From Ricordea florida (Eukaryota > Cnidaria > Anthozoa > Corallimorpharia > Ricordeidae): DNA of 64,000 nucleotides. The stretch covers positions 5,663,469-5,727,468 of the forward strand of contig OX453275.1 in NCBI GenBank assembly GCA_949710005.1. The letters are read 5' to 3'. Below, one piece after another: positions 1 through 12,800 of this stretch. Position 1 is the first letter of the stretch, and each line of letters begins with the position of its first letter. The notes under the pieces were generated by a model that saw nothing but the letters and a program-made list of their open reading frames with translations, did no database searches and was not told the origin of the DNA. Both the position numbers and the translations under genes were made by a program.

Positions 1-247
1 CCTTCCACCAATGTGGCCCGGGTTCGATTCCCGGCCCCGGCGTCATATGTGGGCTGAGTTTGTTGGTTCTCTACTCTGCTCTGAGAGGTTTTTCTCCGGG
101 TACTCCGGTTTTCCCCTCTCCACAAAAACCAACATTTGATTTGATTTAATTTATTTCATTTGTGCTTTACAGTGTCCCCAATTAGTACAGCAGTGCTAAA
201 TACGCTTGACACTCAAATAAAGTTCATTATTATTATTATTATTATTA
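1..247 (+). repeat. tRNA-derived SINE, family 1 (5'-truncated by window edge)
   Basis: Begins in the tRNA-like head with a B box (GGTTCGATTCC), continues with a body containing CTCCGGTTTTCCCCTCTCCA and a TTTGATTTGATTT stretch, and ends CAATAAAGTTCATTA followed by (ATT)n. Another copy at 26770-27048 shows the whole element. Confidence 0.82.
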
Positions 248-249
248 AC

Positions 250-3190
250 CTGTATTTGTAGACATTCAAAGGCAGTTACACGTTTGAAGTCTTGGGTTTC
301 TGGTCAGGTACAATACCGCATTTGATTCATTTGGTGGTGCCAAATGTAACTATGCAGGAATGAATTACATTCACTCTCGCAGTATGCATTAACGCAATTT
401 TAGTAAATGCCAGGTATTAAGAACAGAAAAGAACAGATTGAGGCAGGATTCGAATGCTCTCCACAAATGAGGGCATGAGAACAACTTTGATTTCTATCAC
501 AGTGGCACATAGTACTTAATAGTGGTTTTTCCTCACTTCAAATGTTAATTCAGCCTACTGCTGCTGCTTAATTTCTTGATTGCAAATTTTCCATCGTCTT
601 CGTTTGGTGGACTGCATTCGCAAGTGGAGTACCCTTTTGTAGAGTTTGTGCATGTGCCGTTCAAGTGAAAGTGATGTGAACCTGGTGTGCACTCATCAAC
701 CACTGCGAGATAGAAAAACAGCCGTGTGTTAACTATTTGGTCTGAAATGCTAAGTTTAGACTAAGAGCCCTTTTATTTCTCATCAACATTCACTCTTTTC
801 AATCTCTGCAATTCAAGAGATGTTTTACTTTTTTCTTGTCTGTTTTGGTAGTGCCAGGTTGCCAGCTTTGGCCTGATTTCGATTTATCATCTCACTGTCA
901 GTGGCCAGAGGGAGCAGTATGTGATGACAGGTTTTAGGTTAGACCTCATTTCTGGGAGACGTCAGGTGTAAGGTGACGCAATTTCCGCAGCTATGTTTTC
1001 TCAACGGATGTTGCTTAAGACTCATAGTAGATCCTCTAAGCGTTGAAGGAATCAATTCAGGTAAAGACTGGGCGTTATAAGTTATTACAACTTCATGTTG
1101 ACACATTGGACATTATAGAGAACTCCAAATCTTTCGCTAAATTTAACGCTCCAAAACAATAATAGTAAAAATAATATGAAAGGATATTATGTGGCGCAGT
1201 TTGGTCAGCCGGTCTGGCATGCAGCCCTTTTGTTTTCAGTTACCAGTTAGAATCTCACCATCTGTTACTGAGCTGAGGTAAAGGCCTAATAGGGGACAGG
1301 GACGCTCCAAGTCACAAACCGTGACTGGCTATCGCGGCGGGCCAGGTGAATCGCAGCTACTTAGCTTCACACGCTGCAATACCAAACCTTTCTTTAGTTT
1401 TTGTATGTAATAAACCCTCTTTTCACGGAGCTTGTTTGGTAAAGATGTATGCGTTACTAACGGGGGGGGGGGGGGGGGGGTAAGCAGTGGCGTAGCTAGC
1501 TTTACGCACAGTACGCAGGTGCGTAGCTAAAAGATTCATAACCTCCCCTTTTAATCGAGTCACCTGAGACTTGGAGGTAGGGGATAGGAAGAATTTGGAA
1601 AATTTTGCGTAGCTCTGGAAAATTCCTGGCTAAGCCCCTGGTTATGGAGAGTGTTCGCTCACATGACCAGCAGCCATATTGGTGTACTGAAACAAAAGTA
1701 AAAATTTACATAAAAACAGAGTTCAATTCCCCAAAGAATCATTTTCTCCTGCAACATGGCCACCGTGACGTCAAGTGAACACACTCTATTGACCGAGCTT
1801 GTGTGGCCAAGAAAGCTCGATATCGGCCGAGCTGCCGGGCGTTGACCTCGACTTCGTCTTGGTCTACAAAAAGGCAAAACAAGAACGAGGCCAATACCCA
1901 TCCAATTTGACTGAAAAAGCTAAATCAAAAAGGGGTTAATTATACGTGACCCTCCACATGATTTCAGGGAACAAAGTGAACGCAAGCTCACGGCACGATG
2001 TAGCACGCACACATCACGGTTACTGCACACCTTAATGAGTGCTCCAACATAAATTTATGAAACTCGTCTTGGTTTTCTTTGTTTTGACTGTCTTTTTTAA
2101 GACTGTCATGGTCTTCTTAAAAGACGCATGTTTGCTTTGTTTTGCGACCCCATGGCTGCAAAAACTGAGTATTGTTACCTGAGTAATGCGGTTTATTTAT
2201 TTGTTTATTCTATTTTTATTTTTTTTTTGTTTGGCTTCTATAGAGAAACATAGTGATAACAATATAAACCTAAACCCCATATCAATGAGATTTGTAAATA
2301 ATTGCATTTCCACCAATATTGCAAAAAATGTATGATAATTATAAGACATTAAAAATACTACACGAAATCCTATTTACAATTTAAACAGCAGTGTGGCTGG
2401 GTGAAAGCGCAGTTCCACTAAGGAATAAAACAAGGCAAAGAGCTTGTAGAAAAAAAAAACAGTAAAAAAGCCGTATATTCCAAATAGGCATCAGTCGCTT
2501 GAGTTTATGTATTGTACAACGCGTTTGAAACACTAACTTGGAAACAGTCAAAATTTGCGAAAGACACACCGCATAGCCGACTACTGCTGGTAAAAGTTCT
2601 TTATTCCATTGGTATTCACACTTTTTTTGTTTACTATAATAAAATGATAATTTTTATCGTTCGCATTACGGCCGAATGGTTCTAAAAACATAATTTCAAT
2701 TCGATTAAATGCTCGCGAATAACTCTCAATACCAATAAACTGAATAAATAAGTAGCACAATAAAAAGTGTTTTTTTTTCACTATTAGGTGCATTTTGCGC
2801 TACATCAGAAATTTTGCTCTTCTGTTACGTGCACTCGTTCGTCTAATGGTACTGCTCATCTCGTAAAAATCGCGCACACAAATATTCCATGAAATAATCA
2901 TTTTGCCCTTTACTCTTCTATTCTGACAATTTACTATGAACATTCTTAATATAACGCTCAAACAATGTTGGATGTGCAAGTAAATGCTAAGACCACCGAC
3001 TGGACAAAATATTCAAGTTTGCTGGAATTTACCTTTAGGACGTATATTTTAGCGATTGGATGAAACGCAAAAGGCCACCCCAAATAAAAAGCGAGCTTTG
3101 AGCGTTTGTAGATAAATACGTTAATGTAAGTTTTGGGCCTTAAAATGGTTTGCAAGTATTAAACCATAAGCATATAATAAGTACTATCGT
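250..3190. other. Downstream flank of LGR, no gene recognised
   Basis: Short unsupported frames only. The segment near 1640-1900 shares a TTGACCGAGCTTGTGTGGCCAAG motif with sequence near 52890 and is probably repeat-derived. Nothing else stands out apart from the poly-G tract. Confidence 0.6.
1462..1480. repeat. Poly-G tract (G19)
   Basis: An uninterrupted G run; its length may be unreliable in an assembly. Confidence 0.9.
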
Positions 3191-3199
3191 TATTTATAA

Positions 3200-3742
3200 T
3201 AAAGATAGAACCCTGCACGCGCTCTGATTGGTCAAAAAACCATGTTTTATCAGAGTTTATAATATAGCTTCGTTCGTACGCGCGCTCTGATTGGTCAAAA
3301 ACCTATGTTTTATCAGAGTATAAAACATAAGAAAAAGGTTATTTTATTGTTTTTCGCCACCTTACCTCTCATCGAAGTTTTTGTTAGAGATGGTGAAAAA
3401 CATTTTCTTTGAAGAAATTCATGCTGGAGTTCTCTGCGAAGCAGCCGAAAGTTTTGAAGCTGAGATTAATATAACAAATAGAGAAGAAGAAACGAAAACA
3501 GTCGAGAAGTTGGTATTAAATGACGTCAGTTTGTCGATCTGTGTGCGGTGTTGTTTCTACTAGCGGCGTGTAAAATCTATATCATAAAGCAAATAAAGAA
3601 GCCTAAGCCGTGTATTACACTTAGATAAAACACTCGAGAAATGTAGAAAACACTTGCTTGCGGCTCGTGTTTTCCACATTTCACTCGTGTTCTCAAATGC
3701 CGGTCGTTTTTTATCCTAGTATAATACACGGCTTAGGCTTTT
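3200..3742. repeat. MITE-like element with duplicated CTCTGATTGGTCAAAA boxes and a terminal hairpin
   Basis: GCGCTCTGATTGGTCAAAAA occurs twice (about 3221 and 3282), each followed by ATGTTTTATCAGAGT. At the right, GCCTAAGCCGTGTATTACAC and its inverse (3601-3742) form a hairpin with stems of AAAACACTCGAGAAATGT type. It lies downstream of LGR and contains no credible gene. Confidence 0.6.
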
Positions 3743-4194
3743 TTATTTGTTTACTAAAATTAAGTGGTATACCTAGTGGTAGCAAATTGATAATAAAGGG
3801 TACGCAATGGTGAGCTCATGGATAAAATGCTAACTTAAAAGTTAGAAATACATTGCTGAAGGAATGGATAGTATTTTCGTAAGTGCACAAATGTCTTTGC
3901 TTCGTTTAGTGCAACACGGTTTGGATTGTCTTTCTCGAGCGCAAATGACGGTCATTAATTTATTACATGGGAAATCAAAGGTTACTACTGGCTCCGACGT
4001 TTCTTTTGTTACCCGTAATCCGTGACATTTCTGACTCGCCATCCCAATACCTCGTGAATCCACGAGATCCACGAGCCAAAAATGATATCGCACGCGTGTG
4101 GATATAAATGATATTAATACATATGTCATACAACTGTCATGGCAGCGTTTTTACGATTTTCTACCACTCGGTACACCGTTATACCACTACATTC

Positions 4195-4350
4195 TACGTA
4201 ATTAAAAGAAAATTACGTGCTCGCTTGGAGATACAAAAATCTCTTTTCGCGCGATGAAAATATTTCACACATTCGCTGCACTCACTCGAGAAATATTCTT
4301 TGAAAATCGAAGAGAAATTTCATATCTCCAAGCGGCCATATAATATCGTC
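4195..4350. repeat. Short inverted-repeat element in LGR 3' flank
   Basis: GCTTGGAGATACAAAAATCT near 4223 is mirrored by AATTTCATATCTCCAAGCGG near 4316, with complementary GAAAATATTTC/GAGAAATATTC inside. It overlaps the region expected for the LGR 3' UTR end. Confidence 0.5.
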
Positions 4351-4370
4351 TGTATGACTTCAGTGTTCAA

Positions 4371-4376
4371 TTTATT
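4371..4376 (-). terminator. Candidate polyadenylation signal of LGR
   Basis: AATAAA on the minus strand about 255 nt past the LGR stop codon. It is the first canonical hexamer I noticed downstream. The motif is common in AT-rich DNA, so support is weak without transcript ends. A short inverted-repeat element (4195-4350) sits next to it. Confidence 0.3.
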
Positions 4377-4631
4377 ACTGATGCTCATAAAATTTGTGAA
4401 ATCAAGGAAACATCGATTACCGGTTAGAATAAATGTTAAATGTCGCCTTTTTACTATCCTTTCAAAGATATACACTGTTCCAACGATACCCCATTTAATT
4501 CTTGATAACAGCAATGAAACTGTGTTGGATATCTTTATGCTTTTTGCTTCATCCTTGAACTATTTTTTGTTATATTGTGCCACAGCGAACTTTAATTCTG
4601 TAAATTCTGAGCCAACCATTTAGAAATCTGG

Positions 4632-6228
4632 CTACAGCACAGTTTCCCTTTCCACAACGGCCTCATTTTCCTGCTCGACCCTTCTACAAACTCTTGATGA
4701 CGTCATCTTTATTGACGGCGGAAGAGAATTTCTTCGGACGTCACGTGCACGAAATTTTCCAATGACGCCTTCAAGCCCATTGGATGAGCTTACTTGAGAA
4801 TTTCTTTGCATTTCGCCAGTGGAAATAGAGTACCTCCTTCGTGAACTCGTTGGCTTGGTGATCTGTGATGTTTTCACCCTTCGAAAGAGGGAAATGCAGT
4901 CTCTTTTAAATTCCGCCGTGAAAATGGCGTACAGAAAAGGATTCGCACAACTGTTAAGAGGAAAGACAAATACAGTGAAGATTTTTGCGTCATTTAGACT
5001 CACGAACGTGCCACCAAAAGCGGCCGCTAGTGATAGAAAAGTTATTGGCGCCCAACACGTGAAGTCTGTGAACACAAGCAGTGCCATTCGCTGCGCTGTT
5101 CGGGAATCATTTGTGTTCCATGCATTCGAACCACGAATCGCACAATAAATTCTTAAGTAGCAAATTAATATGACTAAGAACGCCGAACCGTTGAGTATTA
5201 AGACTGTTGTAACATACACTAAAGATTTTGTGTCGCTAGTCTCAAACGGCAGGCAGACACTGAATTTTGTGTAATCGCTTACGTCCACCAACGGTAGTGT
5301 TGCTGTTATCAATGCAAAAGACCAACCAATTAGCATAATCAAAGCTGTCTTCTTCAAGCTCATTTTTTTGGTGATGTCCAACGCATATGTTATAGCAATG
5401 TAGCGTTCGACGGTTAAGACGGTCAACGTAAATACAGACGTTTCACTGGAGAGAACGGCGAGAAAACCTGCCGTCTTACACCCGTCGCTCAGTTGCCACT
5501 GGACGCCGTAGCTACGGAAGTCTCCTCGAGTCGATGCATCCACAATGGCCAAGAGACCGAGGTACACACCCAGACAAAGATCCGCCACCGCAAGGTTGCA
5601 AATCAAAAATCGTGGCACGTCGATGCGAGATCGTCGTGTCAGGATCACGAAGATGACCGTGGCGTTGCCGAATAACGCAAGAAGAAACACGAGCCAGACT
5701 CCGAACCGAAGCAACGATGTATCCATGAGATCGTCGCAAGGAAAGAAAGGATCTGCAGGTTCTGGAGTACACTTCACCTGACGATATTTCTCATGTTCGA
5801 TGGGAATGACGTTGTTGAAGTTGTTTCCTCCAGATCCGTCCATGATTTCGTGGCCAGAGCTACCCTCAACATCAACCAACAAAGGATCCACATTCCCTGA
5901 CTCAAACCCCGATACGTCGTCTCCACTCATGTAGTAGCTGGCATTATCAACTCCGTTGTCGTTTATGAGGTACACGACTTGAGCCTCCTCCCAAGTCCAG
6001 CTGTCTCTGGGTTCGCCTCCGACATGTTCTTCGGCATTGGCATTTTCTTTTTGCTTTTCTCGCCGAAATTCGCAGCAATGGTATGGATAGTAGGCTTCCA
6101 AATGACGAATGTTCTGGAGTTTCAGCGCCGGGAAATCCTTCAATTCTCGATTTTCCCTGACTAAAAGCATCTCCAACGTTTTAAGCCCTCTGAAGGGAAG
6201 TTTGGGAAAAGCATTGTAGCTGAGGTCC
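4632..6228 (-). CDS. LGR: LGR exon 18: last LRR, hinge, seven transmembrane helices, tail and stop
   Basis: 1597 nt from a TTTTAAG acceptor to TAG at 4634-4632 (residues 445-976). It opens with DLSYNAFPKLPFRGLKTLEM, the final LRR. The hinge starts with HCCEF (about residue 495) and runs about 100 acidic residues to KCTPEP and the FFPCDDLMD segment, equivalent to the FNPCEDIMGY agonist segment of vertebrate glycoprotein-hormone receptors. TM1 is near 618-642; TM2 carries NLAVADL; TM3 ends in ERY (719-721) in place of DRY; TM6 contains FTDFTCWAP; TM7 has NSCANPFLYAIFT (NPxxY form). The tail is Ser/Arg rich and ends RETVL, a class-I PDZ-ligand pattern. The hinge, TM6 and TM7 match type A, not LGR4/5/6. 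Confidence 0.95.
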
Positions 6229-6798
6229 CTTAAAATAAGATGATATAAGTCAAGCTCAACCTTTTTTATATGCTTCCTGGCAACTAGTGGTCAATATACT
6301 AATACTGAGTTTGGCAACGGCTTATGGCAAAGAAGTCCAAGTAACCACTATTCCATCTGTTTAATTCGCTTATTGTTTGCAATTTGCCATTTTCGACTAG
6401 ACAGTCTTTTCTTGCTTAATAAAGATCTTAGAAAGAATTCTATTTTTTAAATCATTGATTGCAGTATACTATAGTTCTTCTATACGAAATCTATGGCTTG
6501 TACTCTGAATTGACGACTCTTAGTTCAAACAAAATGCCTATCAAAAATGTTAGTTCTTTTTCAAGGGGTAATGTAATTTGATAGGTTGAAAGAGGGGTTA
6601 TAGAGTACACTGCAAAACAAATTTGCACGGCACCACATAAGTAATAGTAATAGGTCTGAGTGGAGTCCAATTCGGTCTGTAATCATACGAGTGATTAACA
6701 AAATCGGACGACCGCGTAGCGTAAATCAAATCACATGAAAATCCAAGATTTGTTTTGCTAGCAGTGAAATAAAAGCCATTTAAGCGCACGCGTGATGG

Positions 6799-6833
<35 letters not shown>

Positions 6834-9800
6834 TGTCCTATTTAACTGTCCTATTAAGGCTGAAATCAGGGCAGTTGATAGCCAATCAGATTTGAGAATT
6901 TTGTTATAGTTATGATTAAGGTTGAAATCCCCAGCTTTTCAGTAGCCAGGAACACGGTTTGCTCCCATTCGCAAACATCTGGACTGCGAGGAAAATAAGG
7001 AAACAAAGTATGGTTCAAAATTTCACCAAGAAAATACGCACAAGGATAGTGGTTTGTTTCTAAAGAAACTGGTGCTGCGTCGGTCGATGGGAAGTGGAAA
7101 CACACAAAAATAGGTTAATTAAACGAGTTGACAAATATGAATAAACGTTGTACCACCTTACGATAAAAGGTGAGCTTACGTTTCGAGCGTTAGCCTGTCG
7201 GCGTAAATTCGTTCTGACGAAGGGCTAACGTTCGAGCCGTTAGCTTTTCTTTTTACCTTACGGTCATACAACTTTCATCAATGACGATGTTTGATAAGCT
7301 CAGTTTTGCAAGTCAACGCTAAGATATTCAAACTCTAAAACGGTGAACCTACAGCTTTTTGATCATCTCAAACGGTGCAAAGGCATCGTCCTCAATCCGC
7401 CTGATCTTGTTCTCAGCAAGATTCCTTAAAATAAAGAAAAAGTATTGAACTCATTGTTACACAGGCGGCCCAAGCTCATTTCATGAACGCGGACGTGACT
7501 CTTGCTTGTGAGCGGTGTTGTGTTACAAACGGTTATTTACAAAGGTTATGTAAACGGTTTTTCTTGAAAGAGGGAAAAAATGATATTTTTTAAAATAAAA
7601 TCAAGTTACCTTATTGCTTTGTTGTATTCTTTGTTGTTTGCTCGCGTCTCAGGCCGTCTTGAAGCGTTTTCGGCGAGTTAGCGCTATTTTGGTGTTCCAC
7701 TGCTAAAAGAAAGACAAGGCAGAACAGTGATTCCCCGAGTGTCCGTCGCTCGAGGCGAATAATTCCGCTGGAAAATTACCCCCGGCCTCAATTCCTTCAG
7801 AAATTCAAAGCAGTGAACGGGTCCACGCCAGTTTGGACGAGCCTATTTTGAAATTGGGAAGCCGATCGAGCAAGAGATGAAAGCATCGCTAGTGAACGAT
7901 CTGTGGGAGGAATTGCAAATGGAGTGAATGGACATGGAACTGCAACATCTTTGCTTTGAATTTCTGAAGGAATTGAGGCCGGGGGTAATTTTCCAGCGGA
8001 ATTATTCGCCTCGAGCGACGGACACTCGGGGAATCACTGTTCTGCCTTGTCTTTCTTTTAGCAGTGGAACACCAAAATAGCGCTAACTCGCCGAAAACGC
8101 TTCAAGACGGCCTGAGACGCGAGCAAACAACAAAGAATACAACAAAGCAATAAGGTAACTTGATTTTATTTTAAAAAATATCATTTTTTCCCTCTTTCAA
8201 GAAAAACCGTTTACATACCCTATAAACCTTTGTAAATAACCGTTTGTAACACAACACCGCTCGCAAGCAAGAGTCACGTCCGCGTTCATGAAATGAGCTT
8301 GGGCCGCCTGTGATTGTTAAAGCTGGCGTGCGTTTCTCAATAGCCAATCTTTTCCCAAGGCCGGGAACTACCGCTGTTCAAGGAGACGCGGGCTTCGGAA
8401 ATGAGATTAGCTCGAGACATCAATGGTACAAATATGAAGCACTTTTTGCATGGCTGGTCTGTTAACACGTCTTAAAAATAAAGAGACTTTGGTAAGTTGG
8501 AAGTTGTTTTTCACGTATAGAGTGAGCTGTTGCGGATGAAAACGTCCCGAAAAGTTCGGATCTTTCAAAAAACACTTACTTAGACCTTATAGATCATATA
8601 GATCATTATAGAAATTAGGAAATCTCCAGATGATCGACGATTTCGATCGTGGCACATTTGCCGAAGACCCTAAGTCAGGCGTGTCCTTTCGTTTGAAGCT
8701 TACTCAATCCGAATAGAAAGTAAGAAAAAACCAAAAGACAAATCACTTTACTTACAGAGTTTCGAGTTTCGTTACTCCCTCAAATGTTCTGCTTGGAATT
8801 TCTTCTATTTCGTTACCTTTTAATGTCCTGGAAATAATGACATGACGGTCACTCGATAAGTAGGTGATTGTTAGGTTTAATGTGGTTATATATAACTATT
8901 TCGTAATTTAATGCTATCAGAATCCCACGTGCAACTCGCATTCCCAGCTTGTCCAGATGCAGTATTTCCCCAAGTACCATATTTGGAAACTGCTTGCCCC
9001 AGTTTTCGAGCTTGTTGGCACTTTCACCATTCCGTGGCGCGTCGTAAACAACAGTACGTCATTCTACTAAAGCCAATTCGATTGGTTCATTTGGTTTCTC
9101 TAGATTTTCCAAATATGGTAGTTGGTAGATTGAACGTGGACTAGCTGTGGTTGAAGATACTAAGAGGCAGTTACACTGATGTTTCAAGTATTATGAGTTT
9201 CCAATTACATACACAAGTAATGGTACTTGGTAGATTGAATGTGGAAAAACTGTGGTTAAAGACATTCAGAGGCAGTCACATGTTTCAAGTGTTATGAGTT
9301 TCTGACTACATACACAAATATGGTACTTGGTAGATTGAATGTGGAAAAGCTGTGGTTAAAGACAATCAGAGGCAGTTACATGTTTCAAGTCTGATGGGTT
9401 TCTGATACTATTTATTTTACATATCAGCGGATTACGACTAGGGGGGAAGTGGTAGGAAAATTTTGTAATAAAACGAACTAATACGTTGGGTCTGTTTACA
9501 TTTCAACCAAAATTTACAGGCATTTGTTCTAAATGATTTAACCTCCTTGTTTCTCAGTCTGGAAATAACATTTTATAATACTGTTTTTTTAAATACTGTA
9601 CTTACAAGTCCTTGAGTTTTCTCATATCTCGTAATGAACTTCCAAGAGCCCGAATCTTGTTATGCTCGATTTTTCTGTGGAGATATTTGATAAATGCCAT
9701 TAGAATTTGGGAATTTTTTTTGCCACCATTTTAACATCATAACTCGGAAGGGGTTTAAGAAGGTCCCAACAATTTGACGTCATGATCAGTGGTCGTGTAG

Positions 9801-12800
9801 GCAACAAAAAAAAAGAAAAAGAAAAAGGAAGGAGGCAGGTTACATTCAATGACTTGTGTCTCTGTTGCTTCTTAAGAAATTGTTGCGTTAAAATCGGCCC
9901 AAACGGGAATCGTTTAACTACACTGAAGGATCATGGGCGAATGTGACATCGAGCGCCGCGTTATGGTAGAAAGCAAAAGTGATCAAAATTAACTATGAAT
10001 ACTTACAAAATAGAAAGTGAAGAACATTTGGACAAATCTGGAATACGAGCAATCTGGTTGAAGTTCAGATTTCTGTGGAATTGAACGACGAAATCAATTT
10101 CAAAGACATCATCTCGTTCACATTGAGCTGTGGAGTGTATTATAATCATTATTATTACAATTAACGACCTTTTAAAATAATGACGTCTTATTTATTTCTT
10201 CGTTTATATGTATTGTGATTTCACTTTCTGACCTTGTTAGCACGTGAAAAAAATAAAACAATTTTCGTATTTATGTCAGGAAGGCTCATTGACAGACATA
10301 TCAAAGGATGAATAAGTAAGCCGCCATTATGAAAATGATTAATTCATCTTTTTTTCTTGTGTCTCTCTATCGGGGTGCGTTCGTGGCCGAATGGCAGAAG
10401 AATTTTGCCCTAAGGAGTTTAATTCCGCCGTGTACCGTGGAAACATATATTCTTTTTATGTAATCTTCGTAACCATTCTCCTTCGTACATATAAGTGATA
10501 TGCACTGTTATGCGTTAGATAAGAGAATTTTGTGTTCGTATTTCCTTCAGTGGATGATGACTTAAATTCTCTCAAAATATTTTATAAGGGGAATTTTTTA
10601 ATTGACCATTTCTGGAGGGTCTGAATGGGGTTTAATGTTTGGTGTTATTTTCCAATAATTTTAAGTGTTTGCTGTCTAATTGGCCAATTTTTTAATGTTT
10701 ACTGTTTCCGAAGAAAATACACTATTAAGTGCTTGGACTATTCTTCGGACATCTTCGGCAATGGTCGGACCTCGTCGTCTTTTTTAATTAGTCTTAGAAA
10801 ATGTTCAACAGTTTTCGGAAATGTACGGCAGCCTTCGGAAATCCTCTGGAATGAACCGGAATCAACGTAAAATGGCCATAAAATCCTTGATGATATTGAA
10901 AAATAATATTGGCTTTTTTGGAGCCGTTTTTGCTTTTTTCTGCAAAAAAGTTACTATTTTATAGAATTTTTTAATGTTAGTGTTAAAATACCTAAAATTT
11001 AACTGTTTCATGTTACAAAGCCAAAAAATAAAGTGTTAAGTGTTATCGAGGTAACCCCATTCAGACCCTCTTTCTGGGAGTAAATATTTTAGGATCTAAA
11101 TACGGTGCACCCTTTGACCCAACACGATACAAATAATGTGCTTAGCCTAAAAATACAATAAAAAAGCTATGAAAAAAGCCAAAGACATAGCAACACTTAC
11201 AGATCAACCAAGTTCTTGTGGTTCTCACATAAATTCTCCGGTAATTCTCTGATTTTACTAAAGGTTAAAGTCCTACAAAATAGAACGAGCAAACAGAACC
11301 ACATCAGTACACAGACATTTTTCCATTTCCTATATTAAAGGGCCAAGACATTCCATCGACTTGCATTCGTAAGACGGCTCAGGCTATGACGTTGCATTGA
11401 CAAATGCAGCTTTCCTTCTCGAATTCCATTGGCTACTTCACTGCCCTATGTAATCTATCCAATTCAGATTTGTCTGTAATGGGACGGTTTAGTTGTGACA
11501 GTTGAAATGTTACGTAGCCTGATTAACCAGCAAGTTAGGATCGTCGCGAGCCAATCAAATTCAAGCATTTTGTTATTGAAATGACTGAAATTATGACCTA
11601 ACTAAACAGAAAAAAAATAATTTGAGCAACAAGAAAGTTGAAAAAGAAAACCTACAAGTACTGTAAGGCTGTCGTCCCCGTCAAGTTTGGGAATTTTTCC
11701 AACTTTACGTTGACCAAACATCTGTAAGCAAAAAAAATAAACAAAACATTTGATCAACGGGATAAACAAAGGAAACCGTAGAATTCACGAAAACCAGCGG
11801 CTTGTTGGCCGATAAATAACTGTGGTACTTACAACTTTTCCAAAGATGGCAGGAACGCAAACGCAGAATGGCCTACCGAGATCAAATTTTCCCACGTAAA
11901 TGATCTGAAATAGAAGGCAACGACTTCGTATTTGTAAAGTGCTTATATTTTTGGTAACAGTATTTCTCGCACCACAAGCCCCGTCCTTAGCTTTAATTAC
12001 AAATGAAAGTTTCTTTATTGCCACCTAGTGTATTTTTTTCCTAAGCATACAATGTGAGCTCTTTTGGGCAATTTATAGCTACATAAACAGCTATGTGACT
12101 TGCTGACTACAAAGGCGATAATAATTAACAATTATTCACCAACTGGAGGTGAATAGTGTGGGATGTTTACCGAGCCGCAAAGCGTCGAGGTAAATATCTA
12201 CCACTTTCACGGACACTGAGGTGAATAATTGTTTTAGTACATAACAACACAAACTAAATAACAAACGTTTATTCAAATAATTTTCTCTTTTGAAACCGAA
12301 ACAGAGGCCGTTTTGTTTCTCTTCGGCTGCTCGGAGGTGAATAGTACTTTGCTAATCACCTCCGAATAAACCAATTAGAACGCGCGAAATGCATTTTATT
12401 AATCAATCAGAACTGAAACTGGAACCAATCGCGAAGGGCAACATAGGATACGACTTACAAGATATGAAGTCGATTCAGTCCTTTGAAGGCGAAATCCGGA
12501 ATGTCCGTAATAGGATTGCCATCAAGTTCTCTGTATCAAAGACAAGAATGGAAATAAATGAATGTATATGTATGAAGATTTGATATATGTGCACTGCGGC
12601 AAAAAGATATTTTTAATAAATGTGAGATCCTCGCAGTTATGTAAGCAGCATAGTCAGTTGCCAAGATAAGACCTGAAAAAATTGACCTAGCGATACCAGT
12701 GCAACGCTTCAACCAAAAATAGTATCAGATTAGACCAACAGGGGCTCGATTAATAATGAAGTTCTCTGTATCCATGAGAAAAATAGAAAGAGAAAAATTT

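Noticed and set aside
10375-10445. tRNA-like string GTGGCCGAATGGCAGAAG
   Set aside because: No matching acceptor stem or B box. The resemblance is limited to one short segment.
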